A stretch of DNA of 64,000 nt from Cyanobium sp. CZS48M (GTDB lineage Bacteria > Cyanobacteriota > Cyanobacteriia > PCC-6307 > Cyanobiaceae). Where the stretch lies: assembly GCA_030373145.1 (NCBI GenBank), contig JAUCZK010000003.1, positions 62,001-126,000 on the forward strand. The letters are read 5' to 3'. The position numbers were made by a program, and so were the translations under genes. The notes below the pieces were generated by a model. That model was not told the origin of the DNA. It did not search any database and saw only the letters and a program-made list of their open reading frames with translations. Shown here in pieces: positions 7,287-18,627 of this stretch; position 1 is the stretch's first letter, and each line of letters opens with the position of its first letter.

Positions 7287-8951
7287 GTGAGCGCAAATCC
7301 CAGCTCCGGATCTCCGACCCTTCCCTCCGGTCGGGAATCAGCTTCGAGTCGCTTGCGCGACGGAGCGATTCCCCCCGTGGTGCTGACCATTCTTGATGGC
7401 TGGGGCTTTCGTGAGGAGGCACGGCATAACGCTATCCAGGGGGCGAGCACGCCGGTGATGGATGCCCTCTGGGAGGCCTATCCCCACACCCTGATCCAGG
7501 CCAGCGGCGGAGAGGTGGGTCTGCCCGACGGCCAGATGGGCAATTCCGAGGTGGGCCATCTCACGATCGGCTCCGGCCGGATCATCCGTCAGGAGCTGGT
7601 GCGGATCGGCAAGGCCGTGCGCGACGGCAGCCTGGCGGCCAATCCGTCCCTCAACGAGCTGGCGGATCGGCTGCTGCGCGATGGCGGCACCCTGCATCTG
7701 CTCGGACTGGGCTCCGATGGCGGCGTTCACAGTCACATCGACCACATCGGTGGGCTGCTGCAGTGGGCCGCCAGCCGAGGCCTCAGCGACATCTGCCTGC
7801 ATGTGATCACCGACGGCCGCGATACGCCCCCCCAGAGCGCCATCTCCTACCTGGAGTCCATCGCAGCCCAGGTGGAGGCCGCCGGGGTCGGGCGGATCAG
7901 CACCATCTGTGGCCGTTACTGGGCCATGGACCGCGACAACCGCTGGGAGCGCACCGAAAAGGCGTACCGCCTGCTGAGCGAGGAGGGCGAGATCAGTTCC
8001 CTCTCCTTCCAGGAGGCGATCGAAGCGGCCTACGCCGACGGCATCAACGACGAATTCCTGGAACCCCTGCGGCTGGCACCCGGCGTCCTCAAGCCCGGCG
8101 ATGGCTTGATCTGTTTCAACTTCAGGCCCGATCGGGTGCGCCAGCTGATCCGCTCCCTGGTGCTCGACGACTTCGACCAGTTTGAGCGCCAGCGCATCAG
8201 CCCCCTGCATGTGGTCACCTTCACCCAGTACGAACTGGGCCTGCCCGTGGCGGTGGCGTTTCCGCCGGAATCCCTCGATGGCCTGCTCGGTCAGGTGGTC
8301 TCCGCCCACGGACTGCGCCAGCTGCGCACGGCCGAAACCGAGAAGTATCCCCACGTCACTTACTTCCTCAACGGTGGCATCGAACAGCCTTTCCCCGGTG
8401 AAGATCGCCACCTGGTTCCATCCCCGCGCGTCGCCACCTACGACCAGGCCCCGGCCATGTCTGCCGACCAGCTCACCGACAACTGCATCGCCGCCCTCAA
8501 CAAAGGCGTGTATTCCCTGGTGGTGATCAACTATGCCAACCCCGACATGGTGGGGCACACCGGCCGGATGGACGCCACCCAGCAGGCCATCGCCACCGTG
8601 GACCACTGCGTCGGCCGCCTGGTGGAAGCCACCAATCGCCTGGGCGGCACCCTGCTGATCACCGCTGACCACGGCAATGCCGAGCTGATGGAAGGGGAGG
8701 ATGGACGCCCCTGGACCGCCCACACCACCAACCCGGTGCCGGTGATCCTGGTGGAAGGCGAAAAGCGCAAGCTCGGAGGCCATGGGGCCGCTCCCCAGCT
8801 GCGCCAGGGTGGCGGCCTGGCCGACATCGCCCCCACCCTGCTGCAGATCCTGGGGCTGCCCCAGCCAGCGAGCATGACGGGCACCTCCCTGGTGGAACCC
8901 CTGAACCTGATCAGCCCCCCGGCCACCTTCGCCGCAGCCGTCAAGGCCTGA
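7287..8951 (+). CDS. gpmI: 2,3-bisphosphoglycerate-independent phosphoglycerate mutase
   Basis: 554 aa with a GTG start preceded by CAGG. It interconverts 3- and 2-phosphoglycerate in glycolysis and carbon partitioning. The alkaline-phosphatase-type core is complete: metal-binding [11 protein letters not shown] (~33), phosphoserine motif [12 protein letters not shown] (~78), the long phosphotransferase insert ([24 protein letters not shown]) and C-terminal metal ligands [16 protein letters not shown] and TAHTTNPVP. The N-terminal ~30 residues are Ser-rich and not conserved, so an internal start is possible. secG follows 21 bp downstream and may share the transcript. Confidence 0.96.
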   Translation: MSANPSSGSPTLPSGRESASSRLRDGAIPPVVLTILDGWGFREEARHNAIQGASTPVMDALWEAYPHTLIQASGGEVGLPDGQMGNSEVGHLTIGSGRIIRQELVRIGKAVRDGSLAANPSLNELADRLLRDGGTLHLLGLGSDGGVHSHIDHIGGLLQWAASRGLSDICLHVITDGRDTPPQSAISYLESIAAQVEAAGVGRISTICGRYWAMDRDNRWERTEKAYRLLSEEGEISSLSFQEAIEAAYADGINDEFLEPLRLAPGVLKPGDGLICFNFRPDRVRQLIRSLVLDDFDQFERQRISPLHVVTFTQYELGLPVAVAFPPESLDGLLGQVVSAHGLRQLRTAETEKYPHVTYFLNGGIEQPFPGEDRHLVPSPRVATYDQAPAMSADQLTDNCIAALNKGVYSLVVINYANPDMVGHTGRMDATQQAIATVDHCVGRLVEATNRLGGTLLITADHGNAELMEGEDGRPWTAHTTNPVPVILVEGEKRKLGGHGAAPQLRQGGGLADIAPTLLQILGLPQPASMTGTSLVEPLNLISPPATFAAAVKA

Positions 8952-8972
8952 GCCGTTCGTTAGGTTGGCTGA

Positions 8973-9203
8973 ATGCTCACCACTGTTCTCTCCTGGATCT
9001 GGTCGGCCATCGGCCTGTTGCTGATCGGTAGCGTGCTGTTGCACAGCCCCAAGGGCGATGGCATGGGCGGCCTGGCCAGCAGTGGCGGCTCCATGTTCAG
9101 CAGTGCCCGCAGCGCCGAGGACACCCTCAACCGCATCAGCTGGACGCTGCTGGGCCTGTTCCTCGCCCTGGCCGTGGTGCTCAGTGCCGGCTGGTTGCGC
9201 TGA
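8973..9203 (+). CDS. secG: Preprotein translocase subunit SecG
   Basis: 76 aa. Two hydrophobic helices (residues ~5-22, LSWIWSAIGLLLIGSVLL, and ~55-73) flank the conserved SecG loop HSPKGDGMGGLASSGGSMF, whose Gly-rich GGLAS-GG pattern is the family signature. SecG assists SecYE in export across plasma and thylakoid membranes. It follows gpmI closely, an arrangement I believe is common in picocyanobacteria. Length is normal. Confidence 0.95.
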   Translation: MLTTVLSWIWSAIGLLLIGSVLLHSPKGDGMGGLASSGGSMFSSARSAEDTLNRISWTLLGLFLALAVVLSAGWLR

Positions 9204-9277
9204 GGCGACTGAGGCGGCCTGGTCCGCACAGCTGTCCAGCTCGCGAGCTCGCTTTCCCTTCGTCTCCGTTCCCGCCT

Positions 9278-9766
9278 GTGGATCCGATCAAACGCCGCGG
9301 ACTGCTCTCCTCCCTGGCCGTGGTGCTGGGCGCGGTCTGGGGAGGTGCCAGAGCCGAGGCGGCGTCCAAGGCCGCCGATCCCAGCTGGCAGCTCAGTGAC
9401 AGTGAATGGCGCAAGCGCCTGAGCCCCGCCGCCTACAACGTGCTGCGGCGCGAAGGAACTGAACGCCCGTTCAGCAGCCCCCTCAACAGCGAGAAGCGCC
9501 AGGGAACCTTCCTATGCGCCGGCTGCCGCCTGCCCCTGTTCAGCTCTTCGGCGAAATTCGAGAGCGGCACCGGCTGGCCCAGCTTCTTTCAGCCCCTGCC
9601 CGGTGGGATCGTCACCAAAACCGACTTCAAATTGCTGGTGCCCCGCACCGAATACCACTGCCGCCGCTGCGGCGGCCACCAGGGTCACGTCTTCAACGAT
9701 GGGCCCCGGCCCACAGGCAAGCGCTACTGCAACAACGGCGTGGCCCTCGACTTCAAGGCCGGCTGA
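9278..9766 (+). CDS. msrB: Exported peptide-methionine (R)-S-oxide reductase MsrB
   Basis: 162 aa from GTG 9278. N-terminus DPIKRRGLLSSLAVVLGAVWGGARAEAAS is a signal peptide with adjacent arginines before the hydrophobic stretch (Tat-like, lacking a full S-R-R-x-F-L-K) and an A-x-A type cleavage site around residue 28. The MsrB domain follows: zinc ligands CAGC and CRRCGGHQGHVF, substrate strand TGWPSFFQP, and resolving/catalytic Cys in RYCNNGVALDF. MsrB repairs methionine-R-sulfoxide using thioredoxin; the export signal implies action in the periplasm or thylakoid lumen. 74 bp after secG. Confidence 0.92.
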   Translation: MDPIKRRGLLSSLAVVLGAVWGGARAEAASKAADPSWQLSDSEWRKRLSPAAYNVLRREGTERPFSSPLNSEKRQGTFLCAGCRLPLFSSSAKFESGTGWPSFFQPLPGGIVTKTDFKLLVPRTEYHCRRCGGHQGHVFNDGPRPTGKRYCNNGVALDFKAG

Positions 9767-9861
9767 AGCCCCGCGACCGGCGGGATCGGCCCAGGCCCAG
9801 AGCCCCCGGATCAAGGCAGCAACGATCAGGCGCCCTGAACAGCAGAAAACCTGAACAGCAC

Positions 9862-9885
9862 AAAAAAAGGGGGGCTGTGCCCCCC
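9862..9885 (-). terminator. Rho-independent terminator of groES-groEL
   Basis: Read on the minus strand, a 7-bp perfect stem GGGGGGC / GCCCCCC with a 3-nt loop is followed by seven T residues. It lies 59 bp beyond the groEL stop codon at 9944. The A-run is on the plus strand side at 9862-9868, so polarity is unambiguous for the minus-strand operon. Confidence 0.92.
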
Positions 9886-9943
9886 TCTGCTGGGATCGAT
9901 CCGGATGGATGGCGGAGCGGTTTGAGCGCTCCGCCGCTGGGGA

Positions 9944-11596
<1,653 letters not shown>

Positions 11597-11677
11597 CTAA
11601 GGGGACGAGGATGAATTGAAGGGTAACCAGATCTCCGAAGGTTGGAGAATCTGACATCGCCGATCAACAAGCGGTGC

Positions 11678-11989
11678 TCAGTTGACGATCGCGAGGATGT
11701 CTTTCTCGGAGAGGAGAACGAACTCGTTGCCGCCGAGCTTGATGTCGGTGCCGGCGTACTTGCTGTACAGAACCTTGTCGCCCACGCTCACTTCGGGAGC
11801 CTGGCGGGTCCCGTCGTCACTGCGCTTGCCGGGGCCGACCTGCACCACCTCACCCACCTGGGGCTTTTCCTGGGCGGTGTCAGGCAGAAGGATGCCTCCA
11901 GCCGTCTTTTCGTCCGAATCGGACACCTTAATGAACACGCGGTCCCCAAGGGGTTTGACCGTGGAAACGCTCAGAGAAACAGCAGCCAT
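11678..11989 (-). CDS. groS: 10 kDa co-chaperonin GroES
   Basis: 103 aa from ATG 11989 ([19 protein letters not shown]); the longer frame to 12049 would run into the CIRCE element and is rejected. All family marks are present: [10 protein letters not shown], the mobile loop [12 protein letters not shown] that binds GroEL, and the C-terminal strand [26 protein letters not shown]. First gene of the groES-groEL operon. Confidence 0.97.
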   Translation of the reverse strand: MAAVSLSVSTVKPLGDRVFIKVSDSDEKTAGGILLPDTAQEKPQVGEVVQVGPGKRSDDGTRQAPEVSVGDKVLYSKYAGTDIKLGGNEFVLLSEKDILAIVN

Positions 11990-12042
11990 GAATCCATGCA
12001 AATGCGACAAAGTGACGCCTGCGGCGCCACGACAACGGCGAG

Positions 12043-12069
12043 TTGGCACTCGGGCCCGTTGACTGCCAA
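12043..12069 (-). promoter_or_regulatory. CIRCE operator (HrcA-binding inverted repeat) upstream of groES
   Basis: TTGGCACTC at 12043-12051, exactly 9 bp, then GACTGCCAA at 12061-12069. This matches the CIRCE consensus TTAGCACTC-N9-GAGTGCTAA at 15 of 18 positions with the invariant N9 spacing, and the two arms are complementary at 8 of 9. It ends 53 bp upstream of the groES start, where the HrcA repressor would block transcription until heat stress. hrcA itself is not in the window. Confidence 0.85.
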
Positions 12070-12259
12070 CTTAGGCCAAGCGCCTGCACCTCTGCCATCC
12101 GATCCCTGTGCGGGTCACCGAACCTGCCCAGTCAGTTCCCACCGCCAGCCGCCGTGGCCTTGACGGACAGGCGGCGGCCTCAGTGGAGCTGGCATGGGGG
12201 AGTGGTAAGGTTGCGCCGCTTAAGGCGGGGTGCACCCGCTGCGCGAACCCTTTTCTTGA

Positions 12260-13741
<1,482 letters not shown>

Positions 13742-13779
13742 GTTCCACCATCCCATCCCCTTCCTGAGCACCCGTCACC

Positions 13780-14187
13780 ATGACTCTCAACCTTCGCGTT
13801 CTGGCTCCCGACCAGAGTGTCTTCGACGGCACTGCCGATGAGGTGATCCTGCCCAGCACCTCCGGCCAGGTGGGCATCCTCACCGGCCATGTCTCGATGC
13901 TCACGGCCCTTGATGTGGGCGTGATGCGCCTGCGGGCCGGCAAGGACTGGACCAGCATCGCCCTGATGGGTGGCTTTGCCGAAGTGGAGGCCAATGAGGT
14001 CACCGTGCTGGTGAACGGTGCCGAGCTGGGCTCACGCATCGACGCCGGCAAGGCCGAGCAGGAGCTGGAGCTGGCTGAGCAGAAGGCAGCCGGATTTGAA
14101 GGGCAGCCCGCCAGCACCGAAAAGGTCAAGGCTCAGCAGGACCTGGCCCGCTCCCGCGCCAGGCTCCAGGCCACCAGAGCCAACTGA
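13780..14187 (+). CDS. atpC: ATP synthase F1 subunit epsilon
   Basis: 135 aa. N-terminal beta-sandwich with MTLNLRVLAPDQSVFDG, the conserved LPSTSGQVGILTGHVSMLTAL, and a C-terminal helical hairpin (AGKAEQELELAEQKAAGF... KAQQDLARSRARLQATRAN) that can inhibit rotation. It follows atpD by 38 bp and precedes the transaldolase-family gene by 16 bp. Confidence 0.96.
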   Translation: MTLNLRVLAPDQSVFDGTADEVILPSTSGQVGILTGHVSMLTALDVGVMRLRAGKDWTSIALMGGFAEVEANEVTVLVNGAELGSRIDAGKAEQELELAEQKAAGFEGQPASTEKVKAQQDLARSRARLQATRAN

Positions 14188-14203
14188 GGCGGCGGGGCTC
14201 TGC

Positions 14204-14878
14204 ATGAGCCTGCGATTCTTTCTCGATTCGGCCGATCCTCTCGACTGGGAGGAATGGATGTCCACTGGGTTTTTCCACGGCATCACCACCAATCCCACGC
14301 TGCTGCGACAGGCCGGCCAGGTCTGCAGCGTCTCTCACCTGCGCTCCCTCAGCCGGCGGGCCCTCGATTTCGGCTGCCAGGAGCTGCATCTGCAGGCCTG
14401 GGGGCGCGAGCCCGAAGCGCTGCTGGATTGCGCCCTGGCCCTCGCTGAGCTGGGCCCGGGGCAGATCACCATCAAGGTTCCGCTCACCAGGGCCGGCACC
14501 ACCGCGGCGACGGCGCTGATCGCCCGCGGCATTCCGCTCACCTTCACCGCCTGCTACGAAGCCCCCCAGGTGCTGGTGGCCGCAGCCCTCGGCGCCCGCT
14601 ACGTCGCCCCCTACCTGGGCCGCATCCAGGACCTGGGCCGGGATGCGGCCCAGGAGCTGATCACGATGCAGCAGTGCGTGGATCACAGCGGCTCGAGCCT
14701 GAAGCTGCTGGTGGCCAGCCTGCGGGTCACCGGCGACCTCAGCCGCCTGGCGGCGGCCGGGATGACCACCTTCACCCTCTCCCCCCAGCTGGCGGCGGCC
14801 CTGTTCAGCTGCGAGGCCAGCAACGCCGCCGCGGCCCGCTTCGACGCCGATGCCGACGCCACCCTGGTGCAGCAGTGA
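14204..14878 (+). CDS. Transaldolase family protein (fructose-6-phosphate aldolase / TalC-like)
   Basis: 224 aa from ATG 14204. Small TIM-barrel transaldolase: start RFFLDSADPLDWEEW, active-site strand GITTNPTLLRQ (~28), ITIKVPLTRAGTTAATAL with the Schiff-base lysine in IKVP (~91), TFTACYEAPQVLVAAALGARYVAPYLGRIQDLG. Size matches the ~220-aa FSA/TalC subgroup rather than the ~330-aa housekeeping transaldolase. Substrate (fructose-6-P or sedoheptulose-7-P) cannot be decided from sequence. Its stop overlaps the GTG of the next gene by 4 bp. Confidence 0.88.
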   Translation: MSLRFFLDSADPLDWEEWMSTGFFHGITTNPTLLRQAGQVCSVSHLRSLSRRALDFGCQELHLQAWGREPEALLDCALALAELGPGQITIKVPLTRAGTTAATALIARGIPLTFTACYEAPQVLVAAALGARYVAPYLGRIQDLGRDAAQELITMQQCVDHSGSSLKLLVASLRVTGDLSRLAAAGMTTFTLSPQLAAALFSCEASNAAAARFDADADATLVQQ

Positions 14879-16008
14879 GCAGCAAGGGACAGGAACTCGG
14901 TCTGCAGCTGAGGGCCTGGCACAGGGCCGGCACCCCGGGACTCAGCAACGGCAGGGCCATCGCCAACCGGCTGGTGGATCTGCTCGGGGCCGAGGAGCGC
15001 CTCAAGGGCCCTGTGCGCGATCTGGCCGACCAGCCCCTGCTGCTGCGGGCCCTCCAGGAGAGCGGCGCCGGCCGCAGCACCTCCGTGCAGCTGCTGGCCG
15101 AGCAGCTGGGCAGCACCTATGCCCCAGCCGTGCTGGAGGAACTGCTCGATCTGCTGGAGGCGGCCACGGGGGTGACGATCACCCGGCCCCAGGGTCCTGG
15201 GCCCAGCGCTGGCTCCGCCGCCGCCCAGAGGCCTGAGCCGCAGTCGGCGGGGCGGTCGCTGGGGCACTCGCTGCGGGCCATGGGCCCAGGAGTGGCCCTG
15301 GCGGCGGGCGCGGCTCTTGTGCTGCGCTGGCTCAGCGGTGAACTGGACCGCTGGCTGTTCCGGTCGTGGGGCTGGCAGGGCTGGCTGGTGCTGGCGCTCA
15401 CCCTGGCACTGCTGCAGGCCCTCAGCCTCGGCCCGCTGAAGTGGACACGGCGCCAGTGGCCCCTGGAGCAGGCCGATGCCAGCGAACCCCGCCAGGCCTG
15501 GCGCTGGATCACCGCCCCCTGGATCCACCACAACCCCCTCGAAGCGGTGCTGAATGTGGCGCTGCTGCTGCTGATCCTGAGGGCTCCCTCACCGCTCCCC
15601 CTGGCCGATGTGGTGCTGCGCTACACCCTCACCAGCCTGGCCACCACGGCCCTGGCGCTGCTGGTGGCGGAGCGGCGCACCGGCGAGCGGCGCTGGGATG
15701 GGGCCGCCGGAGCGGTGAGCGCCCTGATCGGCCTGGCGGCCGGGTCCAGCCTGCTGCACTGGCGTGCGCTCTCCTTCAACCTGGGCCCGATCGAGATTCC
15801 CAGCTGGGTGCTGCTGCTGGTGTACGGCGCCCTGCAGCTGGGCTGGCAGCTGCCCCGCCAGAGCGAGGACGATGACAGCCGCCCCCTGGATCGCCTGCTC
15901 AGCAGCCAGTGGTGGTGGGGCCTGGCACTGGGGGTGGCCTGGGCGCTGGTCAACCGCTTGGACACCCTGCTGCAGCTGGCTCTGAAGGCGAGGGGAGCCG
16001 GGGGCTGA
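14875..16008 (+). CDS. Rhomboid-like integral membrane protein without the catalytic serine (predicted pseudoprotease)
   Basis: 377 aa from a GTG overlapping the transaldolase stop. Residues 1-130 are soluble and helical; residues ~137-370 hold six or more membrane segments. WRWITAPWIHHNPLEAVLN (209-227) resembles the rhomboid TM2 loop with its H-x4-H-x3-N spacing, here H218-x4-Glu223-x3-Asn227. The TM4 GxSG position reads GAAG (276-279), with Ala where the nucleophile should be. I see no TM6 His-x-x-Gly. If homologous to rhomboids it is catalytically dead. Family call is from motif spacing only; it could be an unrelated membrane protein. Confidence 0.6.
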   Translation: MSSKGQELGLQLRAWHRAGTPGLSNGRAIANRLVDLLGAEERLKGPVRDLADQPLLLRALQESGAGRSTSVQLLAEQLGSTYAPAVLEELLDLLEAATGVTITRPQGPGPSAGSAAAQRPEPQSAGRSLGHSLRAMGPGVALAAGAALVLRWLSGELDRWLFRSWGWQGWLVLALTLALLQALSLGPLKWTRRQWPLEQADASEPRQAWRWITAPWIHHNPLEAVLNVALLLLILRAPSPLPLADVVLRYTLTSLATTALALLVAERRTGERRWDGAAGAVSALIGLAAGSSLLHWRALSFNLGPIEIPSWVLLLVYGALQLGWQLPRQSEDDDSRPLDRLLSSQWWWGLALGVAWALVNRLDTLLQLALKARGAGG

Positions 16009-16057
16009 GCGGGATCAGATCACTTCAGATCTGGTTTCTAATCTGGGTTCAGCTCTG

Positions 16058-18295
16058 CTACCCCGCACTGATCGCGGCCATGTAGCGCCCCCACAGCTCG
16101 GCCACCAGGGCGCCGCTGGCCGCCTGGGCCGGCCGGTTGTCGTCGTTGCCCATCCAGATGGCGGTGAGGATCTCCAGCGATGGGGAATAGCCGATGAAGA
16201 GCACGTCAACGCCGTTGTCGGTGGTGCCGGTCTTGCCGCGGCCATCGGCCACCACCGCCGCCGCCCGGCCCGTGCCGCTGCGCACCACCGCCGCCAGCAG
16301 ACCGTCCATCACGGCGGCATCGCTCTCGCGCAGCAGCTGGCGGGGCTGCTCACCGATGGGGGTGGTCACCCCCCGCTCCGGGCAGGTGGCGAGGCTGTAG
16401 ATCGAGCGGCAGATGCCCAGGTCGTAGATCTTGCTGACGCCATGCATCGGCACGCTGCGGCCCCCGTTGGCCACCACGGCATAGGCCCGGGCCAACTCGT
16501 AGAGCAGGGTTTCACGGCCGCCGAGCATGGTGTTGAAGTCGGCGTCGAGGGGGGTGCTGATCCCCAGCTGACGGGCCTTGCGCACCACCTGCTTCAGGCC
16601 GGCTTTCTGCGCCAGGCGCAGGGCCACCACGTTCTCGGAATCGGCGAAACCCCGGGCCACACTGATGCTGCCGCTGCCACCACCGCCATGGCGACAGCCG
16701 GCCACGTAGGAGAGGGGGGCACAGGAGATGGCCTCCTCGGGGCTGGTGCCGGCCTCCAGCGCCGCCAGGTAGGGGAAAAGCTTGAAGGTGGAGCCGGGCT
16801 GGCGCAGGGCCTGGACACGGTCGAAGCTGGAGCGGGAATAATCACCGCCACCCACATAGGCGAGGATCTTGCCGCTGCGGTAATTGAGCGAGATCAGGGC
16901 CCCCTGGGTGAGCCCCACCCCCGCGGCTGGCCCCTCAAGGAAGCGCTGCAACTGCTGCTGGGCGAGCTGCTGCAGCTTCGGATCGATCGTGCTCACCACG
17001 TAGTAGTTGCCGCCTGAGGTCTTCTGCGAGAGGTTGAGGCCGAAGCGGGTGCCCTCCAGCTCGCCAAGCACGTAGTCGCTGAAGAAGGGATAGCTGGAGA
17101 AGCTGGAGTCGCGGCAGGCCGAAGGATCGATGTTGAGGGGTCGCCGCTGGGCATCGATCAGTTGCTGATCGCCCAGATAGCCCTGCTCATGCATCAGCTT
17201 GAGCACCAGGTCGCGGCGCTCACGGCCGGCGGTGGGATCCTTGGTGTTGCAGGGGCTGTAGCCATTGGGGCTGGGCAGCAGGCCCACCAGGAAGGCCGCC
17301 TGTCCCACGTCGAGATCCGTGGCCGACTTGCGGAAATAGAGCCTGGAGGCCTGCTCGAAGCCATCGGTGCCGAGGCCCAGATGGGCCCGGTCGAGGTACA
17401 TCTTCAGGATCTGGTTCTTGCTGTAGCCCACCTCCAGCTGCAGGGCCACCCACAGCTCCCGCAGCTTGCGGCTGAGGCTGTAGTCGGTGCCCACTTCGGG
17501 GTAGTAGATGCGGGCCACCTGCTGGGTGAGTCCGCTGCCGCCGCCGCTGCCCAGCAGCACCGAGCGCATGGTCCCAAACAGATCGACCCCGCTGTTCCAG
17601 CCGAAGCGCGCCTCCTCCGAGGCCATCAGCGCCTGGCGCAGGTGCAGGGGATAGGCCTGCAGGGAGGGCAGAGCGGTGGCGGAGCCCTCCTTGGCGTCAA
17701 TCTGCTGACCGGAGGACGAGACGATCTTCACGGAGCCCGAGATCAGGCGAATGCGTGAGCCACCACCGACGGAGGAGACCAGCAGCAGACCGCCCACCAG
17801 CAGTCCGGAGCCCAGCAGGCTGCCCAGGCCCAGCAGGTGCAGGGCCTGCTCCAGCGGGCTGCGGAAGTGCAGGTAGCGCAGGCGTGGAGCCGATCCCCTG
17901 AGCGGCGAGCCCAGCTGCACCTGATCGCCATGGCGCAGGCGGATGGAGCGGATGCGGCGGTCACGGTGGAAGAGGCCGTTGGCGGAGTTGAAGTCTTCGA
18001 GGGCGAAATCGCGCTCGCCGGGGCGCGGCTTCTCCAGGATCGCGTGCACACGGCTGAGGCTCTCCGCCTCGATCGGCAGCTCACAGGCTGGATCGCGGCC
18101 GATGCGGTAGCGCCCCTCCGAGAGCACGGTACGGCTGATCCGCCGCTCCCCGAGCCAGAGCTCCGCCACGGCCTGGCGTTCCAGCAGCTGGCCCCACGCC
18201 AGGCGAATGGCGGCGGGGCGCCCATCGGGCCCTCCACGCCTCCAGGCGGCCAAGAAACGGCGCCAGGCGCTGCCTGGAGTGGACGGCTCGACCAT
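16058..18295 (-). CDS. FHA domain-fused class A penicillin-binding protein (glycosyltransferase 51 + transpeptidase)
   Basis: 745 aa. Order: cytoplasmic FHA domain (~60-142) with YRIGRDP, SRVHAI and NSANGLF phosphopeptide-binding motifs; one transmembrane helix (~150-175); GT51 domain with SEEARFGWNSGVD (catalytic Glu ~227) and SGLTQQVAR; transpeptidase domain with Ser502-Thr-Phe-Lys505, Ser553-Glu-Asn555 and Lys688-Thr-Gly690. All catalytic residues are present, so it should polymerise and cross-link peptidoglycan in the periplasm, while its FHA head faces the cytoplasm and could read phosphothreonine. It is divergent (56-bp gap) from the kinase/phosphatase cluster. Confidence 0.92.
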   Translation of the reverse strand: MVEPSTPGSAWRRFLAAWRRGGPDGRPAAIRLAWGQLLERQAVAELWLGERRISRTVLSEGRYRIGRDPACELPIEAESLSRVHAILEKPRPGERDFALEDFNSANGLFHRDRRIRSIRLRHGDQVQLGSPLRGSAPRLRYLHFRSPLEQALHLLGLGSLLGSGLLVGGLLLVSSVGGGSRIRLISGSVKIVSSSGQQIDAKEGSATALPSLQAYPLHLRQALMASEEARFGWNSGVDLFGTMRSVLLGSGGGSGLTQQVARIYYPEVGTDYSLSRKLRELWVALQLEVGYSKNQILKMYLDRAHLGLGTDGFEQASRLYFRKSATDLDVGQAAFLVGLLPSPNGYSPCNTKDPTAGRERRDLVLKLMHEQGYLGDQQLIDAQRRPLNIDPSACRDSSFSSYPFFSDYVLGELEGTRFGLNLSQKTSGGNYYVVSTIDPKLQQLAQQQLQRFLEGPAAGVGLTQGALISLNYRSGKILAYVGGGDYSRSSFDRVQALRQPGSTFKLFPYLAALEAGTSPEEAISCAPLSYVAGCRHGGGGSGSISVARGFADSENVVALRLAQKAGLKQVVRKARQLGISTPLDADFNTMLGGRETLLYELARAYAVVANGGRSVPMHGVSKIYDLGICRSIYSLATCPERGVTTPIGEQPRQLLRESDAAVMDGLLAAVVRSGTGRAAAVVADGRGKTGTTDNGVDVLFIGYSPSLEILTAIWMGNDDNRPAQAASGALVAELWGRYMAAISAG

Positions 18296-18351
18296 GCGGA
18301 GCTGAACAGGCAGGCCCTGGGGATACGCTACGCGCAGCGATCTCCCCGCCC

Positions 18352-18627
18352 GTGCTGAGCCAGCGCGATCCCTGGGAGCCCTTCAGGCTCTGGCTGGCCA
18401 TCACGATCGGGCTCTATGCGATCCGGGCCAGTTTTGCCGCCACCTGGGTGGGGGCCATTCCCGGCTGGGTGCTGCTGGTGATGGTGCTGGTGGCCCTGCT
18501 GCTGGCCAGCAAGGCCCTGCTCTTTCCCGGCCGGGTGACCCCGCAGCGCACGGGCGATGGTGGCTGGTGGAGCGACCTGCAGGACGACTGGCGCCTGTGG
18601 TGGCGCCGCCGCCGGGGCAACCCATGA
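18352..18627 (+). CDS. Small two-helix membrane protein, first gene of the kinase/phosphatase cluster
   Basis: 91 aa from GTG 18352. Two hydrophobic helices (LWLAITIGLYAIRASFAA and GWVLLVMVLVALLLASKALLF) and a strongly basic, Trp-rich tail DDWRLWWRRRRGNP that should sit in the cytoplasm. No family recognised. It overlaps the following FHA gene by 4 bp (ATGA), which makes it a real member of the operon rather than a chance ORF. Confidence 0.72.
   Translation: MLSQRDPWEPFRLWLAITIGLYAIRASFAATWVGAIPGWVLLVMVLVALLLASKALLFPGRVTPQRTGDGGWWSDLQDDWRLWWRRRRGNP

Noticed and set aside
7338-9044. 568-codon minus-strand frame opposite gpmI
   Set aside because: Shadow ORF of a clear metabolic gene.
16194-18358. 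Plus-strand frames opposite the FHA-PBP gene
   Set aside because: They are in antisense to conserved catalytic motifs and show no domain or start context.
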